Counted from the stretch's first letter, positions 10,378 through 26,464 are shown. The stretch: 64,000 nucleotides of DNA from Paulinella micropora (GCA_009731375.1 BJOX01000079.1:147921-211920); one strand, 5' to 3'. The notes: generated by a model from the sequence alone, not told the origin. Translations and numbers: made by a program.

Positions 10378-11415
10378 GTTAGACTAAAGATCGGTAACTA
10401 ATATATTCATGTATTTAACCGGGTTATGCGGTTAGATCCCTCATAAGCATAACTAATGTCAATTCACCTTTATGGACCGAGAGGGTACATCTGCCCCCAT
10501 TTAGTGGGTCCAGTTATGCACAGTAATTAATACCTACCAATCGATTTAGTCGTCCGTTACTGTTGATCAAGTATGATCATTAAAGTCATTCTTCGGTACA
10601 CAGTATGTACTTAATATTATATCAGACTGAGCACTTTAACGACCGGCCAAAACCTATACCGTTGACAATTCACCGTTTTTGACCGGTTCGTTAGATTCTC
10701 TTCTGCACGACGTTTTGACTTCACTAACTAGTTTTCGATTCCGTTCAGAAATGACAAGTTTCAAACGATCAAGTCAAAGATCTTTTTAGCCATTGCCACT
10801 TTTCCCTACTCCATTTCCCTTTTCCCCCGATTTCCCCGTGAACTATGGGTTACGGTAAATTTGTGGACAAGGAAACACGAGTGACGGAAAATACAATGTT
10901 TGACTGTCTTTTCCCCGTTTCCAGTCATTTTGCCTTGCAAACTCAAAGCAATTTGGATTTTCAAGTCCAGCAATCCGACACTACCCGTTTTATGACTTAA
11001 CTTGAAGACAGACGATACTATCCGTTTGACAACCGGAGACCCACAATCTACGTTTACTCTTTGGACGTAAGTTGCACCCTAAGCCTGCAAACGAGTTCGA
11101 AATTACGTAAATAAACGAAGTTGAACGTTCTGATATTTACTGGTATTTCACCTGCTCTTTTAGAGTCAGTTACTCAATGCAGCCATAGTGTTCTTATTAA
11201 GAGTTCGTTGTATCTGCACACTCGAAGAGTCGTACTCAAACTCACAATTCGAATTTTTTCTTTCCAAGTGAAAAACTACACACACAGAGTTGGTGTGTTC
11301 TGTCGACAGATCGATTTGGAAAATCTTCTCTTTCAGGAATCGCTATACAACAACGTATTAGGACAGAGCTAACCAAAAACACATATGTTTCTGCAGACTA
11401 TTCACAGCGAGACGA
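10369..11415 (+). repeat. Possible copia-type LTR (polypurine tract followed by TGTTAG)
   Basis: AGGGGGAG at about 10370-10377 immediately followed by TGTTAGAC is the classic junction between the polypurine tract and the 3' LTR of Ty1/copia elements. No second LTR, no coding body and no clear CA end were found, so the right boundary is arbitrary. If real, it is a remnant or solo LTR. Confidence 0.3.
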
Positions 11416-11418
11416 GAT

Positions 11419-11650
11419 CATGAAATATCCCGTTTCTCAAACGGGATATCCCGTATAAACGGGATGGGACCAAACGGGATATTTTTTCACAAAATATCAT
11501 GTTTCAACGTGATATCCCGTCCATATCTAGTTCCAACGGGATATTCAAGGAAAAAAAAAAACTCTAAGTATCAAACAGGATATCCTGTTTGGACGGGATG
11601 TTCAAACAAGATATGTTCAAATTACCAATATAATATCCTATTTCAACATC
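11419..11650. repeat. Cluster of AAACGGGATATC-type motifs in both orientations
   Basis: About ten copies of a 12-base motif (AAACGGGATATC or AAACAGGATATC) and its reverse complement, some as palindromic pairs (for example ATATCCCGTTTCTCAAACGGGATAT). One copy is preceded by CTAAGTATCAAACAGG at about 11562, similar to the mirror cluster near 24760-24790 (read on the minus strand: CTAAGTCTAAAACAAG). Repeated short motifs near transposon ends are typical transposase-binding subterminal repeats of CACTA/En-Spm elements (inference). Confidence 0.6.
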
Positions 11651-11755
11651 ACTAATAAAGTGAAAACCTGCTTATTTATTAATTAACATTAAAAATTGTA
11701 ATCTAGCAATCTTGCCAATAATGCAACAATTTTTTTAAAATGAGACTTATTAAAA

Positions 11756-12085
11756 TTATACTTGATATTGTTGGCAAATGTAATGAATTTTTTGGAAGGG
11801 AACGTATTTCTTGCGCCGACATCGATCTCCCTTTTTTGTCCAAGCAGCACATTGAGCCAGAATACTGTTTGGAGTAAGTCTGTATCATGCACAAAGAAAT
11901 ACATACGTAAACAAGAAGAGCAACAAGTACACGTACCTAAGTCCAGGTTCTTCGATCCTGTACGTCTGTTGCCTGTGATCGTAGCACATCCATGGATCTT
12001 GTTCCGAACACCAACGTTCCAAGATCTTCTTGATCCGTCTGCATCGTCGGCCATCTTTAGTCTCTCCGCAACAGCGCGCCATCAT
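11756..12085 (-). CDS. Two-exon small protein with duplicated Cys/TKxGxRCRR motif
   Basis: Exon 1 is 12085-11937 and exon 2 is 11864-11756; the 72-nt intron has GTACGT at its 5' end and AACAG at its 3' end. The spliced product is 85 residues. Exon 1 holds RCCGETKDGRRCRRIKK followed by WMCYDHRQQ; only after splicing in phase 2 does exon 2 give a second copy, QCAAWTKKGDRCRRKK followed by YICQQY. Recovering the same motif across the junction strongly supports the intron. The pattern C-x3-T-x2-G-x2-C-x-R...C-x2-H/Y is a small zinc-binding unit seen in many uncharacterised eukaryotic and giant-virus proteins. It lies inside the left end of the putative Tnp2 element, so it may be an accessory protein of it. 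Function unknown. Confidence 0.65.
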
Positions 12086-12154
12086 TCTTCAGTACTTGAA
12101 TACTCCAAGTACCTACACAGGGACAAGCAACTTGAAATATCTGCAACTATTACT

Positions 12155-12197
12155 ATGATTATTAAGTTTTGTTCATAAAACAAAACTTAATAATCAT
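12155..12197. other. 19-bp perfect hairpin
   Basis: ATGATTATTAAGTTTTGTT and its exact reverse complement are separated by five bases. The left arm with its flank (CTGCAACTATTACTATG) is repeated directly about 89 bases further on, at about 12229. It lies between the 3' end of the gene ending at 12457 and the start of the gene at 12085. It may be a miniature repeat; role unknown. Confidence 0.6.
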
Positions 12198-12456
12198 AAA
12201 AACGTTTACGTAATACATAAACTGAAATCTGCAACTATTACTATGATTATTAAGTTTTGTTTATAATTCACAACTTAAATAAACGTTTGCGTAATACATT
12301 AAGTACAAAGATGTAAAAATAGTTTTTTATTATAAAACCTCTTTATCATTAACATTAATGCTAATACTGCCGCCCCCTAAAGCGACAAGCCTACAGTGAG
12401 TAATCCGAAGTCAAAGTCCGAGAAGGCCGCCCCCTTATCATTGTCAAAAAAGCCAA

Positions 12457-14889
12457 TCAAAGCCTTTTTGCCTTCACTTTCTTCTTTTTGCTGGTCGCAC
12501 CCCATTCCAGCTCTTTTCCAGTCACCTTCCCTGGGATGAAGCCAGCATTTGCCTCTGTGACTGCCTTGACGCGCTGCTCGCTGACAGCTGTCAGCTTGTG
12601 GTCCGGAGTGAAGTCCACTGGGCCCTGGATATTAATATTACTCAAAGCAGAGTACATGCTGAACTGAACCCAGATGGTCACAGGCCAATCCAAGTTAGTG
12701 TCTAACCACACAGTGCACTTATGCAGTCATGAAAATGGACAAATACGATGTACCTTCGTCATGCACATAGCTGTCCTCCGGTGGTGTTACCGCCACCTGC
12801 ACAAGGCACAAACAGGATATCTGGTTCGAACGGGATATAGCTTACATGTGGTTGAAACGGGATATCTGGTTCAAACGAGATATCTCGTTTGAAGAAAATA
12901 TATGATCACATACAAACAAGACAAGGCGCTCACCACAAAAACGTCATTGACCCCCTTTCCCTTCGGGTTCTTGGCCATGCCTCTCCTACATGTGCATATA
13001 GACAATATTAGACATGAAAATGACAAAGAGGCGCGTACCATATTGGATGAAAGACGTCCGGCTTACGCAAATTCGGCAGAGTAAGGAGTCCAGTCTTACG
13101 ATATTTGTACTCCCCGGTCTTTATGTCTACAGCGTTGGTGAGCCAAGAAAACAGTGCCTGCAAATAGACAAAAAACGAGATTATGCGTGCATACATGTGT
13201 CAAAGGCATAGACTTCGATGTTCTTTCCTTTGCCGCTGGAGATCGGATGCTTGTCCCTCTCCGCAGCGTCTACGTCAGCTGGGTCGAAGTTCGAACGAAG
13301 CTCGCGTGGGTACGACTTGAAGAGGTCCCTGGCGTCAGTGAGCTTGTGTTCATACCTGCCGTGGCACTTTCCCACTGACAAGTACTGGCAAAAAAAGATG
13401 TCACCAAGCGAGTTTTCCTTCTCGCAATGCGCACACTTGTTGCTGTCGCCCTCATATTCGCAATCAAACTTGAAAGCGTACCTGAGAAAGCACACACAGA
13501 CTGAGTCCCGGACATAGATCACGGAAGACAAACAAACAGCAAGGAGGTGCAGGAACACTTACGTTTGTCCAGCCTTCAATGTCCCCTTCTGTGGGACGCC
13601 TTCCTTGTCCCACCAAGCAGGATGTAGCCAGAACTCATCTTCGCCAAGGAGGTCCTTCTTCTCCCCCTTCGCCGTTTTGCCTTTCTTGCCCACGACCTGC
13701 AATAAATGTATGTGCATGTGTGTATGTATGCGTTACATATATTATGGTTAGACAGGATATAGCATACACATGTCATATCCCTTGCAAACGGGATATGGCA
13801 CACATGAGACCAGGTGAGGAGAAAGAAGAGAGGAAGACCTTTGCCAGTGGTTTTGGCACCGCCTTCTGCACCAACTTCAGGTGCGGTCGCTTAGCTCCCC
13901 CAACACCAAGCTTGGTAAATAGGGTGAGAGGCTTCTCCGGTGGAACGTTGAACATGTCCGTATAGCAGAGGGCCTGGACGCAGGGAAGCCAACCCTCGGG
14001 AAGGCTTAAGGGGTTGAAGTGGTCGGTGCCACAACTTCCCTTCACCTTGCCCGGGCCTAGCTTCTTGATGACGTCGCGAAATTTCTCGTCAATCTGCATC
14101 ACATACAGCATATCCTAGGTGGGACACGATTTCTGGTTCAAACGGGATGTGGCATACATCTGCTTCAAACGGGATATGGCATACATCTGCTTCAAACGGG
14201 ATATAGCATACATCATTTACCGTCCAAATCATGCCCACGCCTTCCTTCACCATGCTGCTTCGGCCGGTGACTTCCCCCACGGCAGGAAAAGTGTGCTTCA
14301 CCTCGAACACTTGCCCGTCGTTGGCGATGGCTGGCGGGGGGACGTTGTCCACGACTGGCGAGGGATCGTTGGCGTTGGCTGGCGGGGCCGCCGTTGGCGT
14401 TGGGTCCTTTGCTTGTGATTGCAGCTCCGCCAGGTCATCCAACTTAGATTGCGGCTCCGTGAGATCCAATTCCAACTCGGTCTCATTCGTCAGGACGGTG
14501 TACGTGATGAGTGGTCTGTCCTTCGGGACACGGTACAAGTCCATCCAGCCGTGCGCCATGACGAATGAACGCCAAGGCTCGGGAATCTGGTTCACCAACC
14601 TATGATCTCCCGTCGCCTTGCCCTTGCCTGCCTTTTGGATGACGGCGCGAAATTTCTCGTCAACCTGCATGACATACAACATACCATAGGTAAGACACAA
14701 TGGTTCAAACAGGATATGGTGTACATGTGCTTCAAAGTGGATATGGCTTACCGTCCAAACCATACACTTGCCTGGTATCACCATGCGGCTTCGGCCGGTG
14801 ACCTTCCCCACGCCAGAAAAAGTGTGACTGACCACGTACACTTTCCCGTCGGGCTCCTCCTTCTCGGCCTTGCCTTGGCCTTCTCCTGG

Positions 14890-14924
<35 letters not shown>

Positions 14925-14943
14925 TGGCATACATATGCTTCAA
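12457..14943 (-). CDS. Multi-exon gene, 3' half, with duplicated domain
   Basis: A minus-strand gene with short introns ending at a stop at 12457. Exons inferred from frame and splice sites include a last exon 12717-12457, then going upstream 12985-12934, 13157-13039, one ending near 13210 (with CAHCEKENSLGDIFFC, a Cys-pair motif), one near 13560-13690, and a pair of homologous domains. Domain A (VVSHTFSGVGKVTGRS...VWT then VDEKFRAVIQK) and domain B (VKHTFPAVGEVTGRS...IWT then IDEKFRDVIKK) are each interrupted by an intron at exactly the same place (14751-14665, 87 nt; 14220-14094, 127 nt). No family recognised. It lies divergent from the Tnp2 transposase at 21.35 kb and may be the second gene of that element; a host gene is the alternative. 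Confidence 0.55.
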
Positions 14944-15063
14944 ACGGGATGTTTATATATACACAGCATCATCTGCTTCAAACGGGATATACCTTGGCCT
15001 TCCCCGTCCTCCCTGCGGCCTCGCCCTCCTCGGCCTTGCCTTCGCCTTCTCCTGGAAAGAGAA

Positions 15064-15111
<48 letters not shown>

Positions 15112-15241
15112 TACATGTGCTTCAAACGGGATGTGTATATATACAGGGCATCATCTGCTTCAAACGGGATGTACCTTGGCCTTCCCCGCCCTCCAAGTCA
15201 ACTGCGGCCTCGCCCTCCTCTGCCTTGCCTTCGCCTTTTCC

Positions 15242-15291
<50 letters not shown>

Positions 15292-15293
15292 GA

Positions 15294-15331
<38 letters not shown>

Positions 15332-15486
15332 TGGCATACATGTGCAAACGGGATGTATATATATACAGAGCATCATCTGCTTCAAACGGGATATACCTTG
15401 GCCTTCCCCGCCCTCCAAATCAACTGCGGCCTTGCCCTCCTCTGCCTTGCCTTCGCCTTATCCTGAAGAGAGCGAGAGAGAGAGAG

Positions 15487-15525
<39 letters not shown>

Positions 15526-15640
15526 TGGCATACATGTGCTTCAAACGGGATGTACATATATACAGAGCATCGTCTGCTTCAAACGGGATATACTTTGGCC
15601 TTCCCCGTCCTCCAAGTCAACTGCGGCATCGCCCTCCTCC
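14880..15640 (-). repeat. Amplified exon-intron units within the gene
   Basis: Four near-copies with spacing 182, 222 and 197 bp (5' splice sites near 14991, 15173, 15395 and 15592). Each has a mini-exon encoding GEGKAEEGEAAVDLEGGEGQ-like peptide, then an intron beginning GTATATCCCGTTTGAAGCAG (or GTACATCCCG), a second motif copy, and a (CT)n polypyrimidine tract of 20-70 bases leading to the 3' splice AG. Exon, motif and CT tract were duplicated together. Confidence 0.65.
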
Positions 15641-16333
15641 TCGCTGGACTTGGCCTTGTTCTTCTTCTGCTTCTTGCGTGGCTTCACCTCCTCCTCCTCT
15701 GCCTCCTCCTCCTCGCTGGATTTGGCCTTCTTTTGCTGCCTGCGGGGCTTGGCCTTGGCCTTCACCTCCTCCTCCTGGCTGGACTTGGCCTTCACCTCCT
15801 CCTGCCTCCTCCTCCTGGCTGGACCTGGCCTTCTTTTGCTTCTTGCGGGGCTTGGCCTTGGCCTCCTCCTCTGCCTCCTCCTCCTCTGCCTCCTCCTCCT
15901 CTGTCTCCTCCTCCTCCTCCTCCTCTGCCTCCTCATCCTCCTCCTCTGCCTCCTCTGCCTCCTCTGCCTCCTCCTCCTCATCCTCCTCCTCTGCCTCCTC
16001 ATCCTCCTCCTCTGCCTCCTCATCCTCCTCCTCTGCCTCCTCCTCCAGGCTGGACTTGGCCTTCTTCTTCCTGGGCTTCTTGCGGGGCTGCGCGTTGGCA
16101 GCCTCCTCCTCCTGGCTGGACTTGGCCTTCTTAAACCTCCTGCGTGGCTTCACCTCCTCCTCATGGCGCTTTCGCTCTTCCTCCTCATGGCGCTTTCGCT
16201 TTCGCCTTCGCCTTGCCAAGGCCTTCGCCTCTTTCCTAGCCTTGCGAAGCTCCCTTGCCAACCTTTTCGCCTTGTTTCTGGCGGCCTTGACCTCGGTCAG
16301 ACTTGCCCTTTGCACGGCGCGACTCCTGCTAAC

Positions 16334-16370
<37 letters not shown>

Positions 16371-16397
16371 TACATCTGCTTCGAACGATATATATAT

Positions 16398-16429
<32 letters not shown>

Positions 16430-16620
16430 GAAAGAGATAGAGAGAGAGAGAGAGAGAGGGAGGGAGAAAACTATGACCTGGAAGACGTGCCGGGGGATGG
16501 AGTCCACACGCATGGGAGCCACGTCCGGTAGCACGCCAGGAGTGTTTCGTGCCAGCAGCGCGTCAGGAAGGACGGCGGAGCCGGTATCCGCTGTGCAGCA
16601 AGCAACACATCTTGTTCGAA
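15600..16620 (-). CDS. Middle exons: Lys-rich and Glu-rich low-complexity region
   Basis: Minus strand. A short exon ending PMRVDSIPRHVFQ (to about 16482) is followed by a (CT)n and (AT)n intron and then, from about 16330, a long exon: a basic helix (VKAARNKAKRLARELRKARK), then repeats of the type KPRKKQKKAKSSQEEE alternating with long Glu/Asp runs. A frameshift within the acidic repeats near 15800 is needed to reach the last repeats before 15600. Such alternating KKAKSS/E-rich repeats are typical of disordered chromatin-associated proteins, but composition alone does not define function. This is probably the same gene as the domain-bearing exons down to 12457. Confidence 0.45.
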
Positions 16621-16774
16621 CGGGATGTTGGTGACCACAAGCAAGTCAGACACAATCAAAAGGGGGGGTTGGGGGGGGGGGGGGACCAAGTCGATGGCTG
16701 CGCTTGATGTAGGAATTGGCTGCACCCACACGAGCGCAGCCTGTGATGTCCTGATGGACTCCAATGATGATAGC

Positions 16775-21122
<4,348 letters not shown>

Positions 21123-21350
21123 TCAAAATGACAGTGANNNNNNNNNNNNNNNNNNNNNNNNNNNNNNNNNNNNNNNNNNNNNNNNNNNNNNNNNNNNNNN
21201 NNNNNNNNNNNNNNNNNNNNNNNNNNNAAAAAAAAAATAAAAACCGAGATTTTGTCCGTTCTAGAATCATTCTATCATACTCTCTTCAAGTTGTTGGCAT
21301 ACCTTGCTGTTTCTTGAGCTCTGTGCCTTGGTCCTTGCCATGGTGACACG

Positions 21351-24300
21351 ATGCTCGGCAAGGACCCGTTACAACAGGTCAAAGAAAATCCGCGAAAGGT
21401 GGCTTTTCGGCAACAGGACCTATCGACAGCTTCAGCAACAATTACTTTTCGCCGGGTTTTTGCGGATAAATTTTTGGCCGGCCATTTGACACTGCCAAAA
21501 TATTCGATTCAAAAAAAGGGTTGCTTCAAAAGCAACAACTCTCAGTTCGGGTTTTCTCACCAACCCTCCATGTTGGACTCTGACGACGACGACGCTTGCT
21601 TGGAATCTTTAGCTTCTCAGAGCAGTGATGAGTCTTTCACTTCGGGTCCTTCATCAGCACTTTCTTCAACAGGTGTCTCTTGCAGCGAAGATTCCAGTGA
21701 CTCATCGGCTACGAGTTACGACAGTGCTATTAGTTCAGTAGCGTCAACGATGGTGTTGGGGCCACAGGCCCCGCCTTGGGACGCCAGTGCAAATCGCCAA
21801 CATCGAACCGCACGGCAAAGAATGAGCATGCAGCCAGGCAAAAGAGATGCAGGACCAGTGAGGTTGGCGGAAGTTTTCGAAATATTCATGCGCTGGAAGC
21901 AAAAAAACAAACCATCCTTCCACGCGGCATCCCAAATATGGGACTTGCTAGGTCTGTGTGTGTGCCCTCCTGGTGAGAAATGGCCGGTGCTGAAGACTCT
22001 GACACACGATTTCCGAGATTGTCTTTATCGGATGGATTCATTATCATGGAAGTTTGCCCCAGGGAGTGTAAGCAGGGGCTCTTTGCATTTGAACGAGCAA
22101 ACGCCGCGAGTTGCCTCGACTGTCACCTAAGCAGAAGATTTGCAATTAAATTTCGGCACCGTCGGTACTACTTCACTTTGATTATGACTAGAATGAGACA
22201 CCGCACACCCATCCTGGATTGAATCCCAGATGCTTGTGCAGTGTTGTGGACACGGCTATCCAGTACTCTGTTGCTTTCTTGTAGCGTGGCTGCGTGGCTT
22301 GAGGAATTACGTGCTCATCCACAACGATCTAACCTGCTTCGACAGGCACAGGAACGAAACTACCGAAATAAACTCGAGATGTTACGGCCTGGCTATGTGT
22401 CAGTCAGAGACAAGCCATCAGCTCCTATTGGAGATTCTCATAACGCTCCTGTGTGGGAGGATTACCTGAACTCAATCCCAGGGCTACCTGAGGTATGTGT
22501 GTAATTTTTCTTGCGAAAACGTGCTTGTTGCCCTGCAGGATGCTGGGGAGCTACTACTAGTACTACTACTACTACTATACTACTAATATACTACTACTGT
22601 TCAAACAAGATATACTTCGGCAATGTGGACATATGTCTTGTTTGAACAGGATATTATAGACTTGTGCACATATCTTGAAAAAACAGGATAAAATAGGTGT
22701 GTGCACATATGTCTTGTTTGAACAGGATATTATAGACTTGTGCACATATCTTGAAAAAACAGGATATTATAGGTGTGTGCACATATTATGTCTTGTTCGA
22801 ACATGATATTATAGGTGTGTGCACATATATTGTTTGAACAGGAATGCAAGAAACGGTTGTGTGGTGCTTTCTCTTGGGACGGCGCTCCTATACATAAGGG
22901 AAGGCGAGCCCAACAACTGTCGCAGGTACTGAGTACGTTCAAGATCATGGATTTTGACATACAGGTCAGGAATAAAGATTGGAATCTCACAATCATGGAT
23001 ATTTTACCATGGGGCTACAAGCCGAATAGAGCATATCCTTGGTTGGAGGCATTATTCAGGGAATTGGCAGAACATAAAGTGTGGGTCATGACAAGTTGTG
23101 CGGACACACCAGCGATGGCGGACTTGTTAGGAGTTATGGGGCATGCTAGTCGATATGGTTGCCCTTACGCATGGCACCTAGGTAAAGCGATTTCTCATCG
23201 CGTTGGTGTGGATTGGCTGTTTCTAGAAAATAAAGAAGCTGATAACAAAACTTCTAGAGATTACGCGTATTATGGTCAGATGGCCGATTCCTTGCCTGAA
23301 GGTGAAGAACATTTTCAAGGGTTCAAGAGCTCCACAGCGTTGATTGTTACGACAAGACTGCAGCCGATCGAATCCCGCCAGACTTTCCCCACATTGCTGG
23401 ATACGGAATTTGTTTTCGTTTCTTCTCGAGGTTGTTTAAAGGACAGCGTCCCATCGCAACTGAGAAATTTGAAACTCCGCTTCCTCCCAAACAAAAAAAA
23501 ATCAGTCTGATGCTTCGTATGCAAAGACATTGAAGAAGTGGCAAAAGAAGTGTGACGAGAAGGAGGAGAAGCAAGGAAAGATCGGAACAAAGAACTGAGT
23601 ATAATGATCTGAACAAAGAGTGGAAGGTTGAGCCAAAGTACTATCCAGGTCTGGATCAAGAGTGGCTAGATTTTTGCAAAACTAATGGTTATCCTAATAC
23701 CGCTGTTCCGTTTGCTGGAGTTGGAAACAAAGGTTCGCGCATGACCGAAGAGGAGTAAATCAGGTTGGCATATATATCAGTTTAAAACAAGATATCCAGT
23801 TCATCTTGTTTCGCACTTAGAAACGAATATTGCTGAGTGCAAAACAAGATATCCTGTCCAATATATATCAAGTTAAAACAAGATATCCTGTTTTGACATG
23901 ATATCTCGTTTTGCACTTGGTACTTAATATACAGTTGAGATATTTGCTAACCCTAACCCTAACTTCAACTGTTTATTAAGTTGAAACGCAAAGCCAAGCA
24001 CGATGTTGCGTTTGTATATGAATGATCTTTCTGCTAGGTGGGCTGTCAACTGTTACCAGGGATTACAGCGTACAAATCTTCTTTCCGAGAAGTACTTGGT
24101 ATGGGCAAAAACGTGTAAGCTTCTGGGAGATATGGATCCAGACATGCGGCTCGGAGGTCCTGGATACGAATGTATCACACAAGACTATGTGAAGAAGCTG
24201 CTGGAAGACGAGGTGGAGGTAAAAAAGCTCTGGATTGAACACCTTGGCGTGACTGAGCATCCGCTTGTTTTTCATCAACTACGTCATATCATCAAGTACA

Positions 24301-24527
24301 TGTTGTACATCGGAAGCCCTCGCAACGTCTGGACAATGTCTGCAGAACTTGCAATGGGCTCTATGGTGTCGCAAGTTCATTCTCCCCACCGTCCAGATGC
24401 TAACTTAGCTACTATTTTGGGACAATCCGACACGGCGCGCGCTCTTGCAGGTTTAGTTCAAGTTGGCGATGACTTTTTAGAAAAGGCAGAAAAATTCCAC
24501 ATTTGGAACGAATGTCTAAACGATTAA
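21351..24527 (+). CDS. Tnp2-family (CACTA/Plavaka-like) transposase, multi-exon, probably decayed
   Basis: Plus-strand pieces match the order of Tnp2/DUF4218 transposases. An N-terminal Ser/Asp-rich part (21351-22130) leads to FEIFMRWKQKNKPSFHAASQ and WDLLGLCVCPPGEKWP. A second piece (22290-22495) ends LNSIPGLPE before a GTATGT splice site. A third (22846-23510) has SWDGAPIHKGRRAQ and the diagnostic block ADTPAMADLLGVMGHASRYG followed by CPY, the family's PA...LLG..GH...GC signature. A fourth (24003-24527) has FHQLRHIIKYMLYIGSPRNV and PDANLA, the DUF4218 signature. The intron before the third piece ends exactly in a copy of the repeat motif (TTGTTTGAACAG). Frames between pieces (22131-22290, 23511-24002) contain stops, so it is probably inactive. 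It acts in the nucleus on element ends. Confidence 0.7.
22560..22850. repeat. (ACT)n and GTTTGAACAGGATATTATAG tandem repeats
   Basis: An (ACT)n run at 22553-22600 is followed by three to four units of about 90 bases alternating CTTGTTTGAACAGGATATTA and TCTTGAAAAAACAGGATA, separated by GTGTGCACATAT. All lie in one inferred intron of the Tnp2 gene; the last unit supplies the 3' splice AG. Confidence 0.75.
23765..23965. repeat. Motif cluster with AAAACAAGATATC, plus short CCCTAA run
   Basis: Several AAAACAAGATATCC copies and reverse complements (AAGTGCAAAACAAGATATC context), followed at about 23948-23963 by two and a half CCCTAA units. It separates the third and fourth pieces of the transposase. 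Confidence 0.6.
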
Positions 24528-24689
24528 AAAAACTTTGAAATTGCTTCAACATACAATTATTAATAACTTTGAACTTGCTTGAAAATACAATTATTTGTCT
24601 TAAAAAATGAATTAGTACCTTGAATTTATTTATTAAATCGTAATTTACTTAACATTTATCATTAATTCATATCATGTTCACACGTGATT

Positions 24690-24790
24690 TCGAATTCATC
24701 GATCTCGTTTAAATATGATATTCTGTTTTAAACTGGATTTCGTTCATATCATGTTTAAACATGATATCTTGTTTTAGACTTAGTACAATT
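24690..24790. repeat. Right-hand motif cluster
   Basis: ATCTCGTTTAAATATGATAT, ATCATGTTTAAACATGATAT and ATATCTTGTTTTAGACTTAG copies mirror the left cluster at 11419-11650. This is the probable right subterminal region of the Tnp2 element. Sequence 24528-24689 is AT-rich without a gene. Confidence 0.55.
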
Positions 24791-25732
24791 TTTCTTTCGA
24801 AACCCAATCAATGTGCCCGGGAACAAGTGTTGGTATTCACTTGCCTTAAAATATCGAATGAGGGCAGCAATGGCCAGAGTACAACTCATATCTGCATGTC
24901 CACCTTTCCTTGCTATCTCCTCCTCTCCTCTGTACTTCTCGTAAGTCACTCGATCAAATCCAGCTCCAAGGAGGGATCGATCACAGAGATGCTTTAGGAC
25001 TTCATACTCCTGCTCCACCTCACATTGGTTTTGCTGGAAGCATCTGTCCATCTCATTGAACTTAGCCATGAGGATCTTCTCTGTGTCAGCCTCATTGGCA
25101 GTGATAGCATAGAGCTTAAGGCCCCCTCCCCAAATCTTGATTTTAGCTAGGGCTGCCTGCAGCGGCTGCTTTTTCTTCTGGGAGTCAGTCAAATTAATTA
25201 CTGTCCCTCCCCCTTGGGTTCCTCTTCCTGGGGGTCCCCCTCCTCCTTTCCTGGGAGCTGGGTTAGGTGTGGTAGGTGGAGCCGTTGGCGGTGGAGCCAC
25301 CCGTGCTACTGCCATCGCCACAGCTATCTTCTCCTTCTGCTCCTTCTCCTCTTTCTGTCTCGTCTCTTCTTCTTTTACCAGTCGTGCTAGATGAGTCACG
25401 AACTGTGCAAGCCCTGTGGCACTAGAGAGGAAGTGTGCCTTTTCTCATGGAAGTCTTATCAGCTCTGTTGTAATTGGCTGGGATTGCTGTGAGAGGGCCT
25501 TTAACAAGAGATCTAGAGTGATTTTTTGTGTGGGCCCATTGCTTCCATGTTGGTTTTTGTTCCTCCCCTCAAAGAGGCCCTTATGGAGTTGTGTGAGGCG
25601 TTCAAGCACCTGACAAGACTGGTCAACCTCCTCGTAAACAGGATGTTAACGTTGCCTTGTGTGATCTTTCAGGACTTTGTACATCTCGTTGGAAGCCCGT
25701 GTGTAGGCAGTTAACAAAGCCTCAAGGGCAAA
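24755..25732 (-). pseudogene. Unknown gene, 3' part, split by the 8.4-kb transposon
   Basis: Minus strand. From the transposon insertion site the frame reads through ALEALLTAYTRASNEMYKVL, meets a TAA and later a TGA, then continues open from about 25399 with a Lys/Glu-rich helix (EEETRQKEEKEQKEKIAV), a Pro/Gly-rich linker (PRKGGGGPPGRGTQGGG) and a folded part containing KIKIWGGGLKLYAITANEAD and ADMSCTLAIAALIRYF, ending in the motif cluster at about 24790. Its 5' part is at 34115-34367. The architecture (helical N-part, Pro/Gly linker, globular C-part) would suit a retroelement Gag, but no diagnostic motif such as a zinc knuckle is seen. Function unknown. Confidence 0.45.
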
Positions 25733-26289
25733 AACAAACATTACGACGAAACCTAATATACGGATTTCACGAAATTTTTCCCGATGATTTTCAGAATATC
25801 TGAAATACTTGCAGAAATGATTCCAAAAGCTATATTATTTACTTATTATGAGCAGGAATGAAAAAACAACGCTTGTACATACTCTAACACACTCATTTCA
25901 AGTTCACCGGCAGCGAAATATATGCTAGGAGTGGGAACTATTTTCATTAAATTTACTGATTTTGCAAGCGGTCGCTTTCTATTAATACTACATGGATTTT
26001 ATTGTTTTATGTGTTCTAATCATTAACATTAATTAATTCAACAATTTAGAAAAGATTTAAAGTGAAAATATTAAATTTTGAATTCAAAAAATCAAATTTT
26101 GTATGTATTTACAGTGTTTTCACCATTTAAATTTTCCCAAGTCAGAAAAATGTGATCAAGACATCCCCTGGCAGGTTTTTTGAGCGGGATCTTTGATGTA
26201 GATGATAATTCAACTGAATATAATGTTATTTCCGACCGGCACCATCGAAAACATATTCAGAACTTGACTTCAAAACTTAATTTTTTATG
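25733..26289 (+). repeat. Left terminal inverted repeat
   Basis: 557 bp, AT-rich, non-coding. It pairs with 33559-34114 with only scattered mismatches (for example CATGGATTTTATTG against the arm's CATGGCTTTTATTG). Confidence 0.9.
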
Positions 26290-26464
26290 ATATCACTGTA
26301 ATTTTTTCCTAAGTCAAATTGCATATGTGAACATCAGAAAGCTAAGTTTACAAGCGGGTTCAGTTGCGGGTAGTTAGTATTAACAATATTAATAGTGTTT
26401 TTGATGTTTTACTTTAGATTCAATACTGGAACTAACTTAGAGAAAATTTAAATCAGGATCATAT

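Noticed and set aside
14602-16337. Long plus-strand frames with RERERER and Pro/Leu/Ser runs as proteins
   Set aside because: They are translations of (AG)n tracts and of the antisense of the Lys/Glu-rich exon; the minus-strand reading has splice sites and homologous domains.
23945-23965. CCCTAACCCTAAC as a telomere
   Set aside because: Only about two and a half units, inside a motif cluster of the Tnp2 gene; too short for a telomere or interstitial telomeric array.
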